Translations under genes and position numbers: made by a program
Assembly (NCBI GenBank): GCA_964036665.1
Contig: OZ038529.1
Span: 21,090,060-21,154,059 of the forward strand
DNA from: Gordius sp. MW1
Lineage: Eukaryota; Nematomorpha; Gordioida; Gordea; Gordiidae
DNA: 64,000 nucleotides
Reading direction: 5' to 3'
The notes under the pieces: generated by a model
Seen by the model: only the letters and a program-made list of their open reading frames with translations
The model's database searches: none
Told to the model about the DNA's origin: nothing
In this document: positions 28,401-43,400 of the stretch, one piece after another
Layout of the letters: each line of letters begins with the position of its first letter
How positions within the stretch are numbered: position 1 is the stretch's first letter

Positions 28401-31400
28401 AGTTGAATAATAAAAATTAAATTGTCGTTTTTTTGATGTATTGCCCTCATGTAAAATATATCATCATATAATATTGCTTTAATGCTTGTAGTAGTGTTTT
28501 AAAAAGGGCCGGGTTTTGTTTCCAGCCCTTTTTCCAACCCTAGCTTATGGTGATGGGTTGATCCAAAAACTCACATATATTTTACGATGTTGTGGCTAAA
28601 TTTTGATTAACCTTCCACCTTATATAAATTTAATTTATAATTTGATGATAGGAGCCTTGTGTAATAATAATTGAAATCTATCGTCACATCAAAAAATATT
28701 TAAGAAATATTATTTAGTTTAACATTATATTTTCTATTTAAATTTTATCTCCCTTGGACTCCTTAAATAAGTATATAATGTACTAAAAAAAATTCAATTT
28801 TGCACATTGATTAAGTTAAAACTTAATTAAATATTGGCTGGTATAGTGTTTCGATCTCGTCTCGTCTCGGTCTCGAAAACAAAATCTCGTCTCGTCTCGG
28901 CAGCGATTAGGAAAATCTCGATCTCGTCTCGTCTCGGTCTAGAAAAATCTCGGTCTCGTCTCGTCGAGAATTCTCGTCTCGTCTCGACTTTTAAAAAAAA
29001 ACATATACGGAATAAAAATTTCTCCTATTTTATTAAAAATATAAATAAGTGTTCAAAAATCCAAATGGCAAATTTTATATTTTTGGAAAAATTTTAATAC
29101 ACAAACTTTTTGAAGATTTAGCGGGACACGACAGACATCTCATTGACAATATATAGATATGAATTAACTCATAAAGATAACATTTCCTATAAAAAGTGCA
29201 GACTAAAAAAACTATAAATAAATTTCAAATATAAAAGATTAAATTTTATTGTTCTAGCAAATTATAATATTTGTATCAAATTCACTGTGTCTGTCAAAGA
29301 TAAATGGACTTCGAAAATTCTAAGTTCGCTTATGGTTGATATAGTTGCATAAGTGAGCAAAATGAGACCCTTTATTAACCTTTGCTAATGATTCAAAGTA
29401 GACCTTAACATATTTAAGGCAAATGTTTAAGTCCATTAATATAACCATCATGAATTATAGCCCATAGTGTTTATTGTATGTTTATGCGAGTGACATTTAA
29501 TGATGTTATTATTATTTACAGAATTGATAACTAGTTGCAGAAATTAAAACGTTGTAAAACAACAATAAAAGCAGCATTATTTTAGAATTAAGAACATAAG
29601 GTTTTAAATTTTAAATTAAAGAGTACGTATTTAAATGTATGACAAAAATCAACCATACTTAGGTAAATGATTGCCATTTTATTTTTTTTGCAAAAATATA
29701 TAATATTTACTACACTTGGGAATTTTTTTAAAATTTAATATATTCCATACATATTGATTTACACTTAATACCTTAAATGTAAGTTAAAATACACAATAAT
29801 TTATTAAAATCTAACGATCAATAAAAAGTCGAGATCTCGCCGAGAAAATCTCGTATCGTCTCGTCTCGACATCAAAATTCTCGTCTCGATCTCGACTCCA
29901 TTTTTCAAATTCTCGTCTCGTCTCGTCTCGGGTTTTCGAGACGAGACGAGACCGAGATTTTTCTCGGTTTTTCCGCATCACTAGGTAAAATGGGGTCAAT
30001 AACAAGTTAATATCAAATTTACCATCTTGCTAACCTAATTTAAATAGTGTTTTTTAAAGCAAATTTCATAGATTTATAAAAAAAAACGTGAACCCTAATA
30101 AATTGCATACACTAATTTCTAAAATTATTTTAGACTTTTTTCAATAATTTGCAAAACTATAGACATTCTGACATTTCCCTGGAGCATCAGCGATAAAATT
30201 TAAAAAACGCAGAAAGATTACCGCTATTTTTACCAAATTTTAAAACGGTCGAGTCAGTTACCTATTTATATTAGGCTCTAGCCCAATGTTGTATTTTAAA
30301 ATATTTTTAAATCTGTAAAGGTCTAAGCAAGAAGTAGCAAGGAAGAGGCACCTGCGCCCCCCCCCCCGTTATAAATAAATTAAAGAATAAAAAATTTTTA
30401 CTATAATTCAAAATGTTGAAAAAATCATAAATGATCTTTTTGCCCCCTTTTAAAAACAAATCTTAGTTCGGGTGAGTGGATATTGGTAAAAGTTTCGATT
30501 GTTTTACCATACATTGGGTCTCCAATTTCTGAAATTCAGCCAAACATTTGCTCTACTTCATGATTTTTTCCTATTATAAATCTTATTTTTATTAAATAGA
30601 AAATAAGTTTTAGAGCAAAGGAAGGGGTGGCCTCTTAGCATCACCCTAGCTAATCCATCTTTAGCTTAGGGGCGAAGAACTGGGTAAAGGCAATCGTTTA
30701 TCAATCCACAATCCTAAGATGTCATGCTATAAATTCTGTTATAACACTTAATACCAACCCCCTTCAATCTCATGTCAATTATCATTTTGAATCCCATTCA
30801 CAATGCCAATCATCCACAATGCCAATGACTGTAACAAACTAGACACAAAAACTAAAAACTATAATTTAAATGGCAAAATTGTAATATATTAAAAAATTAC
30901 TAAATATAAAGCTATTAATAAAAAAATAAATAACATATGCATAGGCTTTTAATTTGTAGTTATTTGCACATAAACTAATGAATACTTATAAAGATTAAGG
31001 TGCACACGACCTTTTATAAGCTTACGTATTTTAAATGATAAGTCATATGTTATTATTTTTAAGTAATAGGTCACTATACAGTTAATTTTATTATAATGAT
31101 TATCATATACCTATGTGTACTTATAATGTTATTAAACAACAGTAGAATAATGACTATGTTTTAAATTAATTTTGCATTTTGTATATAAATACATTTACAT
31201 TTGTATTACAATTATGGCTTGTTATAGACTAATATATATTTACTTTATACCAAAATGCATAAGTTAATGATACTTATATATAGTTGGATATTAGCAAATT
31301 AATTATAAATTGAAAATTTTACATCTGATTAATGTAGATTTTTGGATTTAATTACATTATCTAAATATGTAAACTTTCTTATAATTATACTATATATTAT

Positions 31401-34400
31401 TTGTTGACAAATAGATTAGTATTGAAACATCTCTGGGATAATATTGATAAAACATAGATTTTTATGATTTGCATATTATTGCTATCAAATAAATTTTATA
31501 GTAATTGTTGCCTTTTCTATTTTCTAATATTGATAAATAAATTGGTATTAAATGGACATTAGCCTTATAATTTAAAAAATATAAACAATATGAAAAATAG
31601 AGATATACATGGCATTGCTATAAAAAAGGACAATAGTTTAATTTTAAGAATAAAAATAATATTTTAGGTCTATATGTATATGTTACTAATTTAAACAAAG
31701 GTCATAAGGTAATGATATTATAACACATTAACCAATGTCCAAATACTAAAATTCCTAAGTAAAATAAAACTTGAAATTTTTTTATATGAAACTCTTAATT
31801 TTAATTTTCAACATTGACTTTTATCATTGATTTAAGTGAGTGAGATTAAATAAATTTGCCAGATTTTAATTACAATGATTAAACTTTATTATAATTAATG
31901 TTTATTTTATAGAAACAAGTGAACTTTATAATTTTTTCTGTTTATCAAAGATATAAATGTTGTTAAATATGACAAACATTAAGTGATTTTACAATTTGAG
32001 ATACGGGGAAAACCGTAACAACGTTATACTTTATGATAAAATTGTGTTAATTTTGGAAATCACGTTTGACTTGGTTTGTTAAAGTGAGTTTGCTTCGGGG
32101 GGTTAGTGGCTAATCAGCCCAAAACTTGCTGATAATCCATTCACATCAAGCTGATTTCTCTGGACAAATTCGGTAAAAAAAATCGAATAAAAACATGATG
32201 AAATGCTAAATGTTAGGGACTAGTTTTTAGGAATGCGTAAATTAATTGCATTGTCTTGTATTCGCCTCTCCTGTCCAATTCGCAATTTATGGCTGTGGAC
32301 TTATGCTTCTTTAAAAAATTTTTTTGCTTTCACAAAAAGATCAGCTAATTAATGTGTTGTTTTAAGTTTTTCGGCCTCGCCCGAGGTCAAATTCCATTAA
32401 GGCTTATGGGCGCGATTGATTACCGTTATGTATAAATTCCTTTTGGCGATTTGTCTACGTATGACCTTTTTTTCCTATAGCTGTTTGTCACATTTAGTGG
32501 CCAGCTCCTTTAAGTAGGTTCTCCATGTATTCCTGCACTTACACCAGCTTCGCTTTAGCTCGTACCTTCTCAAGTCCATATCAATTTTATGCTTCCATGT
32601 CAGTTTAGGCCTCCCTCTCTTTCGCTTACCTTCGATTCGCACTTTCTTTATACGATTTGCCAAGTGACTTTCCTCCCGTCTCTCCAAATGGCCATACCAT
32701 CTCAATCTTCTTACCACCAACTTTCTCTGAATCGGAACTACATTTAGTTTGTTCCTTATGTCTTGATTCCTTATATGATCCTTTTTGCTTATTCCCAAGA
32801 TCCATCTCAACATTCGCATCTCCATTGTAGCCAAGCTTTGCTCCTTTTTTGCCTTTATTTCCCAGCTTTCCGCTCCATACAATACCGTGGGTACAATAAC
32901 GGTGTTATATAACCGTCCTTTCAATTTGAGTGGTATGTGCTTGTCACATAGCACACCACTCAACTCCCTGAATTTTAGCCAGCCTGCGTTTATTCTTGCC
33001 TTAATTTCGTTTTCCACACCTCCATCACATTGTACCCTAGAACCAAGATATTTGAATTCTTTCCTGCTGCTTAAACACAAGTCATCGATTTGCAAGTGTG
33101 TTTCTTTGTATTCATTCCCCGACTCCAAGCATACATATTCCGTTTTATCTCGGCGTTTCTATACATATCCTTTATTAACATTATATAAGCCTCAGGTACA
33201 CCATTGGAACTCAGGCTATCCCATATCAACTGCCTTGGCCACTTTATCGAAAGCTTTCTCAAGATCGATAAAACACATATGAAGATCCTTTTGTTTTTCC
33301 TTATATACTTCCATAAGTCTCCTAAGACCATGTATTGCATCTGAAGTCGACTTTCCAGGCATGAACCCAAATTGTCGTTCATCTATTGATATTATTTTTC
33401 GGAGTCTAGCTTCTATAACCTTTTCCCACACCTTCATTACGTGGCTCGTTAACTTTATCCCTCGATAGTCGTTGCATTCTTGTACATCTCCCTTCATTTT
33501 ATAGATAGATATAACATAGCTTTCCCTCCACTCATCAGGCACCATACCACTTGCAAGTATTTTGTTCAGCTTTGCAAGTAGATGTACACCTAAGGGTCCT
33601 AGCATTTTGAAGGCTTCCATAGGTATATTATCAGGTCCCACCGCTCTACCCATGGTCATCTTTTTGAGCACCTTATCAAGCTCTTCTTCTGTCACTTCTA
33701 ACTCTGGGTCATATTCATAGTTCTTGCTTTCGCAGTGGTCCGAAAACCCATTTTAATTGTTTAATAATTCTTTATAATATTCTTCCCAACGATCTATGAT
33801 TTGATGGTCCAGAGTTAGAGTGATGCCATCTTTGCTCTTTATGGTTTTCACGTTTACCACATCCTTTGAGTTCCTTGCCCTAGTCTTTGCGATTTTGTAG
33901 ATCATTCTTTCCCCTTCTTTACTGGTTAACTTGGCATTCAAATTATCGTAGACCTGTTTTAGCCTTGGCTACACAACGTTTTGCCTCATTTTTAGCTTTC
34001 ACATATGCCAATCGTGTTTCCTCATTTCTGTTTCCTGACCATAATTTGTAAAGCTTTCTTTTCAATTTGACCCGGCGTTGCACGTCTTCGTTCCACCACC
34101 ATGTCTCCTTATCTTTTTGTATACCTGGTTTACCTTCTCCTAGAACACATCTCGCTACTGATCGTACCGTGTTAGCTATGTTATTCCACATATCGTTAGC
34201 ATTGACTTTATAACGGATAATTGGAAAAATGGCTAAAAAATTCCCTGCAAATCAATGATGACCGTTGCTTACTCCTAATTTGTCTGTCCCTTAACTGAGG
34301 TCAATATCCTTGTTAATTACCTTTTGTCTTTGCTATTTATTTTCGTAAATCTTACCTTGAAACTCGTCCCACATTTACAATTTCTAACCCCAAATATATA

Positions 34401-37400
34401 CTAATGTAATGACCTCTGTTTACATTTAATTTGTCGGACCCCGGCCAGAGGCTAAAATCAATTCTAATATTTGTGCCAGCAGCTTTTGACCATTTGGTAC
34501 CTTGATTTCAAAGATACATTTTCCCATCAAAAAAATATTTGTTCTTTTTCTGAATCTCACTTGATTATTAGACTTTTTTTTTGTAAATTTGTCAATTTCG
34601 TTGCTTTAGGTTATAAACGTACTTGTTTCTCTGACCCCCTGCTTAGATTTTGCCCATTGCCAATCCAATTTCTCCCCCTTCCTTTGCCCCTCTTAGTATA
34701 AATAAGAGATTAATGATAGACCGCACTGAAACGGTTTAACTTTAACCAACCTCTACACAGTTCACAAGAAAATTAATAATAAATTTTATTCAGGGTCACT
34801 AGTGTCTGAAAAGTCACTAGTGTCCCTGTCATCTGAAATATTCGAATCATTATTAGCAAACGAATGCAATATAACAGTATTAGAATAATTCCAAAATCGC
34901 GAGTCAAAATCAAGAGATATCAATTTCGCGACGTTATCTACATAATTAAAAATATCAGTATAACGCGAAGTATCAGAATATAAAGCGTGTAAAGTGTTAA
35001 GGTGAGCATTTTTCATGCGAACGCATTTATTAATCGAATATAAAGTCTGGCCTTGATCAATCTGCATGAGATTGATCTCAGTCTTTTCATTATTTTCAAG
35101 TAAAAAAGCAATACAGGTATAAATATCTGGATGCGGTTGCCCAATTAAGGACTTTAGTCCATTGTGGTAGCCTTCGAGGTGGTTGTTGGTCCTAGGACCA
35201 ACAGCCTCGTACCTCTGCCACATTGAATAAGGGAATGTGGCAGAGGGGCTAATCCAACTACTTAAAATATAATCAAAAAAAGATCGTAGTTTTGCATGTT
35301 GGGAGACAAAAGGGTCGTCCCAACATGCTCTCCAAACAGTGAAGACATCTTGAAACCGCAAAAAAGGGAGACCCGAGACTCTCCTAATTAATTTTCGTAT
35401 GGTGGGATTTCTAGAGTATTCCTTTTTAAATTCAAGTTTATCCATCCGTCTCAAGATAGCCCTTGAAAAATGGAAGAGACATCCTTAAAAACATATTAGC
35501 GCTACAAATTAATTATTACCTTTTACTACGGCATTGGGAAAGCATGTTCGAAGAGCGCTCTTTGCAGAGCGCTCAAAATCAATTTGGATATAAGTCGGGT
35601 CCAATCGCAAACCTAAAGCCAAACATATGTCCTTTAATTTTTGGAAGACCTTGCAATATGTTTCGCGCTTTCTATTAGGCATAAATACATAGACCGCGGG
35701 GATCATATGTTCCTTGTAGTAGGCGTGAATAGTATAAAGCTAAAATTATCGATATATAAATACATAAAATTAATAATTTACTTGATGAAATAAGGTAGGG
35801 CAGACTTTAAATGTACCATCCAAATGGATGGTACCTGGTACAAAATCCTTAAAATAGAGGGTGTCCCAAAAATGATGAGATTGTTGTCATCATTCCACAG
35901 CAAGAACGACTCATTATTTGGGGTTAATGTTTGGACTTCGGTCAAACGAATTTGACTTCTGTCCGCGGGAACAAGTTGCCTATTGGGGATGGCCCTTTTT
36001 AGCGTCAACCTCACGGATTTCAAGGAAGGCGTTGCCAATGGGAATTCCGGTAGTTCGGGGACCTCACGAAGTCTTGACGCCATGGTTTGATGATATATCC
36101 TGCTAATTTTGGTAGCAGGATTCGCTGCTACAGCATCTTTTAGCCTCATCCTAGTAACCAACGCCTCATACTCTTCCCTCGGTGGTAAATGATTATGTTG
36201 TCGCTTGGCAACAACATGTCCATTAAATTCCGAGGCAATTGCTGAGCAGGACGAGTTTCTACACGAGTAATATGTTTTGCCTCTAACTGTAATTTTTTTC
36301 CTATAGAGGTAGGAAGAAAAATACAAGTGGAATCCACCCTTTTGCGATCTTAAATACTCTGGAGATGCCTCTATGGGTTGAGATGTTTCCAAAATAGAGT
36401 TTGCAGAAGCACCTAAAACACATAAGTAATTAGTATACAATTCAGAAATCTACTTGGTGGCCTTATACTTCTAAATTGAGCAATGGGTTGAGAAGTTTCC
36501 AAAATAGAGTTTGCAGAAGCACCTAAAACACCTAAGTAATTAGTACAAAATTCAGAAATCTACTTGGTGGCCTTATAATTCTAAATTGAGCAATGGGTTG
36601 AGAAGTTCTAAATTGAGGAATGGGTTGAGAAGTTCTAAATTGAGGAATGGGTTGAGATGTTGCCAAAAAAGAGTTTGCAGAAACATCTAAAACACCTAAG
36701 TAATTAGTACAAAATTCAGAAATCTACTTGGTGGCCTTATAATTCTAAATTGAGAAATGGGTTGAGATGTTTCCAAAATAGAGTTTGCAGAAGCACCTAA
36801 AACACCTAAGTAATTAGTATACAATTCAGAAATCTACTTGGTGGCCTTATAATTCTAAATTGAGGAATGGGTTGAGATGTTGCCAAAAAAGAGTTTGCAG
36901 AAACATCTAAAACACCTAAGTAATTAGTACAAAATTCAGAAATCTACTTGGTGGCCTTATAATTCTAAATTGAGAAATGGGTTGAGATGTTTCCAAAATA
37001 GAGTTTGCAGAAGCACCTAAAACACCTAAGTAATTAGTATACAATTCAGAAATCTACTTGGTGGCCTTATAATTCTAAATTGAGGAATGGGTTGAGATGT
37101 TGCCAAAAAAGAGTTTGCAGAAACATCTAAAACACCTAAGTAATTAGTACAAAATTCAGAAATCTACTTGATGGCCTTATAATTCTAAATTGAGCAATGG
37201 GTTGAGAAGTTCTAAATTGAGGAATGGGTTGAGAAGTTCTAAATTGAGGAATGGGTTGAGATGTTGCCAAAAAAGAGTTTGCAGAAACATCTAAAACACC
37301 TAAGTAATTAGTACAAAATTCAGAAATCTACTTGATGGCCTTATAATTCTAAATTGAGCAATGGGTTCAGAAGTTCCAAATTGAGGAATGGGTTGAGAAG

Positions 37401-40400
37401 TTCTAAATTGAGGAATGGGTTGAGATGTTGCCAAAAAAGAGTTTGCAGAAACATCTAAAACATCTAAGTAATTAGTACAAAATTCAGAAATCTACTTGAT
37501 GGCCTTATAATTCTAAATTGAGCAATGGGTTGAGAAGTTCTAAATTGAGGAATGGGTTGAGAAGTTCTAAATTGAGGAATGGGTTGAGATGTTGCCAAAA
37601 AAGAGTTTGCAGAAACATCTAAAACACCTAAGTAATTAGTACAAAATTCAGAAATCTACTTGATGGCCTTATAATTCTAAATTGAGCAATGGGTTGAGAA
37701 GTTCTAAATTGAGGAATGGGTTGAGAAGTTCTAAATTGAGGAATGGGTTGAGATGTTGCCAAAAAAGAGTTTGCAGAAACATCTAAAACACCTAAGTAAT
37801 TAGTACAAAATTCAGAAATCTACTTGATGGCCTTATAATTCTAAATTGAGCAATGGGTTGAGAAGTTCCAAATTGAGGAATGGGTTGAGAAGTTCTAAAT
37901 TGAGGAATGGGTTGAGATGTTGCCAAAAAAGAGTTTGCAGAAACATCTAAAACATCTAAGTAATTAGTACAAAATTCAGAAATCTACTTGATGGCCTTAT
38001 AATTCTAAATTGAGCAATGGGTTGAGAAGTTCTAAATTGAGGAATGGGTTGAGAAGTTCTAAATTGAGGAATGGGTTGAGATGTTGCCAAAAAAGAGTTT
38101 GCAGAAACATCTAAAACACCTAAGTAATTAGTACAAAATTCAGAAATCTACTTGATGGCCTTATAATTCTAAATTGAGCAATGGGTTGAGAAGTTCTAAA
38201 TTGAGGAATGGGTTGAGAAGTTCTAAATTGAGGAATGGGTTGAGATGTTGCCAAAAAAGAGTTTGCAGAAACATCTAAAACATCTAAGTAATTAGTACAA
38301 AATTCAGAAATCTACTTGATGGCCTTATAATTCTAAATTGAGCAATGGGTTGAGAAGTTCTAAATTGAGGAATGGGTTGAGAAGTTCTAAATTGAGGAAT
38401 GGGTTGAGATGTTGCCAAAAAAGAGTTTGCAGAAACATCTAAAACATCTATTAGTACAAAATTCAGAAATCTACTTGATGGCCTTATAATTCTAAATTGA
38501 GCAATGGGTTGAGAAGTTCTAAATTGAGGAATGGGTTGAGAAGTTCTAAATTGAGGAATGGGTTGAGATGTTGCCAAAAAAGAGTTTGCAGAAACATCTA
38601 AAACACCTAAGTAATTAGTACAAAATTCAGAAATCTACTTGATGGCCTTATAATTCTAAATTGAGCAATGGGTTGAGAAGTTCTAAATTGAGGAATGGGT
38701 TGAGAAGTTCTAAATTGAGGAATGGGTTGAGATGTTGCCAAAAAAGAGTTTGCAGAAACATCTAAAACACCTAAGTAATTAGTACAAAATTCAGAAATCT
38801 ACTTGATGGCCTTATAATTCTAAATTGAGCAATGGGTTGAGAAGTTCTAAATTGAGGAATGGGTTGAGAAGTTCTAAATTGAGGAATGGGTTGAGATGTT
38901 GCCAAAAAAGAGTTTGCAGAAACATCTAAAACACCTAAGTAATTAGTACAAAATTCAGAAATCTACTTGATGGCCTTATAATTCTAAGTAGAGCAATGGG
39001 TTGAGAAGTTCTAAATTGAGGAATGGGTTGAGATGTTGCCAAAATAGAGTTTGCAGAAGCACCTAAAACACCTAAGTAATTAGTACAAATTCAGAAATCT
39101 ACTTCATGGCCTTATAATTCTAAATTGAGGAATGGGTTGAGATGTTTCCAAAATAGAATTTGCAGAAACACCTAAGTAATTAGTATACAATTCAGAAATT
39201 TACTTGGTGGCCTTATAATTCTAAATTGAGGAATGGGTTCAGAAGTTGATAAAACAGGCATTTTAGAGTTTGCAGTTAGATCTTAAAAATTAATCATACA
39301 ATTCCAAAATTAGGACGGAAGCGCTGATTTAGGATAAATCTGTGCGGGAGATACGTTCAAATTGGAATTTCGCCACTATTTAATTGGTTATCAATATTAG
39401 ACGTTATGTTACATACCTCTAAAACTTTGGTAACTTTTGATTGGTTTGGCCATTGGCATTCTGAAGCATTGGCAATATGGACGATTGTCTTTTTGAACAG
39501 AAGCGAAATATTCATTTAAACAGGATTGAAATCAACCTTTCTTTCACTCAACTATTAATTTTTTGGGGGGCAAGTTTATATGTAAGGATAATAAAACTTG
39601 GGTAAATTTTAAAATGTGCGCTTTTGTGCTCTTTCAACCAAGCAATAACTTGCCACTAACTCTAAATTTTTTCTAATGGTATAAAAATGATCGCTTCTGT
39701 TCAAAAAGACAATCGTCCATATTGCCAATGCTTCAGAATGCCAATGGCCAAACCAATCAAAAGTTACCAAAGTTTTAGAGGTATGTAACATAACGTCTAA
39801 TATTGATAACCAATTAAATAGTGGCGAAATTCCAATTTGAACGTATCTCCCGCACAGATTTATCCTAAATCAGCGCTTCCGTCCTAATTTTGGAATTGTA
39901 TGATTAATTTTTAAGATCTAACTGCAAACTCTAAAATGCCTGTTTTATCAACTTCTGAACCCATTCCTCAATTTAGAATTATAAGGCCACCAAGTAAATT
40001 TCTGAATTGTATACTAATTACTTAGGTGTTTCTGCAAATTCTATTTTGGAAACATCTCAACCCATTCCTCAATTTAGAATTATAAGGCCATGAAGTAGAT
40101 TTCTGAATTTGTACTAATTACTTAGGTGTTTTAGGTGCTTCTGCAAACTCTATTTTGGCAACATCTCAACCCATTCCTCAATTTAGAACTTCTCAACCCA
40201 TTGCTCTACTTAGAATTATAAGGCCATCAAGTAGATTTCTGAATTTTGTACTAATTACTTAGGTGTTTTAGATGTTTCTGCAAACTCTTTTTTGGCAACA
40301 TCTCAACCCATTCCTCAATTTAGAACTTCTCAACCCATTCCTCAATTTAGAACTTCTCAACCCATTGCTCAATTTAGAATTATAAGGCCATCAAGTAGAT

Positions 40401-43400
40401 TTCTGAATTTTGTACTAATTACTTAGGTGTTTTAGATGTTTCTGCAAACTCTTTTTTGGCAACATCTCAACCCATTCCTCAATTTAGAACTTCTCAACCC
40501 ATTCCTCAATTTAGAACTTCTCAACCCATTGCTCAATTTAGAATTATAAGGCCATCAAGTAGATTTCTGAATTTTGTACTAATTACTTAGGTGTTTTAGA
40601 TGTTTCTGCAAACTCTTTTTTGGCAACATCTCAACCCATTCCTCAATTTAGAACTTCTCAACCCATTCCTCAATTTAGAACTTCTCAACCCATTGCTCAA
40701 TTTAGAATTATAAGGCCATCAAGTAGATTTCTGAATTTTGTACTAATAGATGTTTTAGATGTTTCTGCAAACTCTTTTTTGGCAACATCTCAACCCATTC
40801 CTCAATTTAGAACTTCTCAACCCATTCCTCAATTTAGAACTTCTCAACCCATTGCTCAATTTAGAATTATAAGGCCATCAAGTAGATTTCTGAATTTTGT
40901 ACTAATTACTTAGATGTTTTAGATGTTTCTGCAAACTCTTTTTTGGCAACATCTCAACCCATTCCTCAATTTAGAACTTCTCAACCCATTCCTCAATTTA
41001 GAACTTCTCAACCCATTGCTCAATTTAGAATTATAAGGCCATCAAGTAGATTTCTGAATTTTGTACTAATTACTTAGGTGTTTTAGATGTTTCTGCAAAC
41101 TCTTTTTTGGCAACATCTCAACCCATTCCTCAATTTAGAACTTCTCAACCCATTCCTCAATTTAGAACTTCTCAACCCATTGCTCAATTTAGAATTATAA
41201 GGCCATCAAGTAGATTTCTGAATTTTGTACTAATTACTTAGATGTTTTAGATGTTTCTGCAAACTCTTTTTTGGCAACATCTCAACCCATTCCTCAATTT
41301 AGAACTTCTCAACCCATTCCTCAATTTGGAACTTCTCAACCCATTGCTCAATTTAGAATTATAAGGCCATCAAGTAGATTTCTGAATTTTGTACTAATTA
41401 CTTAGGTGTTTTAGATGTTTCTGCAAACTCTTTTTTGGCAACATCTCAACCCATTCCTCAATTTAGAACTTCTCAACCCATTCCTCAATTTAGAACTTCT
41501 CAACCCATTGCTCAATTTAGAATTATAAGGCCATCAAGTAGATTTCTGAATTTTGTACTAATTACTTAGGTGTTTTAGATGTTTCTGCAAACTCTTTTTT
41601 GGCAACATCTCAACCCATTCCTCAATTTAGAACTTCTCAACCCATTCCTCAATTTAGAACTTCTCAACCCATTGCTCAATTTAGAATTATAAGGCCATCA
41701 AGTAGATTTCTGAATTTTGTACTAATTACTTAGATGTTTTAGATGTTTCTGCAAACTCTTTTTTGGCAACATCTCAACCCATTCCTCAATTTAGAACTTC
41801 TCAACCCATTCCTCAATTTGGAACTTCTGAACCCATTGCTCAATTTAGAATTATAAGGCCATCAAGTAGATTTCTGAATTTTGTACTAATTACTTAGGTG
41901 TTTTAGATGTTTCTGCAAACTCTTTTTTGGCAACATCTCAACCCATTCCTCAATTTAGAACTTCTCAACCCATTCCTCAATTTAGAACTTCTCAACCCAT
42001 TGCTCAATTTAGAATTATAAGGCCATCAAGTAGATTTCTGAATTTTGTACTAATTACTTAGGTGTTTTAGATGTTTCTGCAAACTCTTTTTTGGCAACAT
42101 CTCAACCCATTCCTCAATTTAGAATTATAAGGCCACCAAGTAGATTTCTGAATTGTATACTAATTACTTAGGTGTTTTAGGTGCTTCTGCAAACTCTATT
42201 TTGGAAACATCTCAACCCATTTCTCAATTTAGAATTATAAGGCCACCAAGTAGATTTCTGAATTTTGTACTAATTACTTAGGTGTTTTAGATGTTTCTGC
42301 AAACTCTTTTTTGGCAACATCTCAACCCATTCCTCAATTTAGAATTATAAGGCCACCAAGTAGATTTCTGAATTGTATACTAATTACTTAGGTGTTTTAG
42401 GTGCTTCTGCAAACTCTATTTTGGAAACATCTCAACCCATTTCTCAATTTAGAATTATAAGGCCACCAAGTAGATTTCTGAATTTTGTACTAATTACTTA
42501 GGTGTTTTAGATGTTTCTGCAAACTCTTTTTTGGCAACATCTCAACCCATTCCTCAATTTAGAACTTCTCAACCCATTCCTCAATTTAGAACTTCTCAAC
42601 CCATTGCTCAATTTAGAATTATAAGGCCACCAAGTAGATTTCTGAATTTTGTACTAATTACTTAGGTGTTTTAGGTGCTTCTGCAAACTCTATTTTGGAA
42701 ACTTCTCAACCCATTGCTCAATTTAGAAGTATAAGGCCACCAAGTAGATTTCTGAATTGTATACTAATTACTTATGTGTTTTAGGTGCTTCTGCAAACTC
42801 TATTTTGGAAACATCTCAACCCATAGAGGCATCTCCAGAGTATTTAAGATCGCAAAAGGGTGGATTCCACTTGTATTTTTCTTCCTACCTCTATAGGAAA
42901 AAAATTACAGTTAGAGGCAAAACATATTACTCGTGTAGAAACTCGTCCTGCTCAGCAATTGCCTCGGAATTTAATGGACATGTTGTTGCCAAGCGACAAC
43001 ATAATCATTTACCACCGAGGGAAGAGTATGAGGCGTTGGTTACTAGGATGAGGCTAAAAGATGCTGTAGCAGCGAATCCTGCTACCAAAATTAGCAGGAT
43101 ATATCATCAAACCATGGCGTCAAGACTTCGTGAGGTCCCCGAACTACCGGAATTCCCATTGGCAACGCCTTCCTTGAAATCCGTGAGGTTGACGCTAAAA
43201 AGGGCCATCCCCAATAGGCAACTTGTTCCCGCGGACAGAAGTCAAATTCGTTTGACCGAAGTCCAAACATTAACCCCAAATAATGAGTCGTTCTTGCTGT
43301 GGAATGATGACAACAATCTCATCATTTTTGGGACACCCTCTATTTTAAGGATTTTGTACCAGGTACCATCCATTTGGATGGTACATTTAAAGTCTGCCCT

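Larger units (their letters stand above)
30790..39506 (-). repeat. Left arm of the palindrome
   Basis: About 8.7 kb, reverse complement of 39691-48363. Gene content reads on the - strand: array 36385-39247, transposase 36440-34786, LINE 34191-32475. It keeps a 45-nt segment near 34470-34515 that the right arm lost, with GAAAT microhomology at the junction. The outer 1.4 kb (30831-32200) is AT-rich without any gene. Confidence 0.9.

Noticed and set aside
32785-33282. 165-residue ORF antisense to the LINE (mirrored at 45870-46367)
   Set aside because: It is the shadow of the reverse transcriptase frame on the other strand.
35463-36106. ORFs antisense to the MULE gene (35463-35678, 35918-36106 and mirrors)
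   Set aside because: They overlap well-supported transposase exons in other frames and show no domain.
38284-38577. 97-residue repetitive ORF in the array (mirrored at 40620-40913) as a protein gene
   Set aside because: It exists only because one unit lost a short segment that normally holds a stop. Unit length is not a multiple of three and neighbouring units are closed, so it is a product of the repeat.
36385-39247. Regularly spaced repeats as a CRISPR-like array
   Set aside because: Units are contiguous, 110-164 bp, without unique spacers, and the host is a eukaryote.
39507-39690. Spacer as a replication origin or small RNA gene
   Set aside because: Only a weak hairpin is visible; nothing in the sequence supports either role.
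39609-39791. 60-residue ORF across the palindrome spacer edge
   Set aside because: It crosses from unique spacer into the arm, has no ATG-led support and no family resemblance; it is likely chance.
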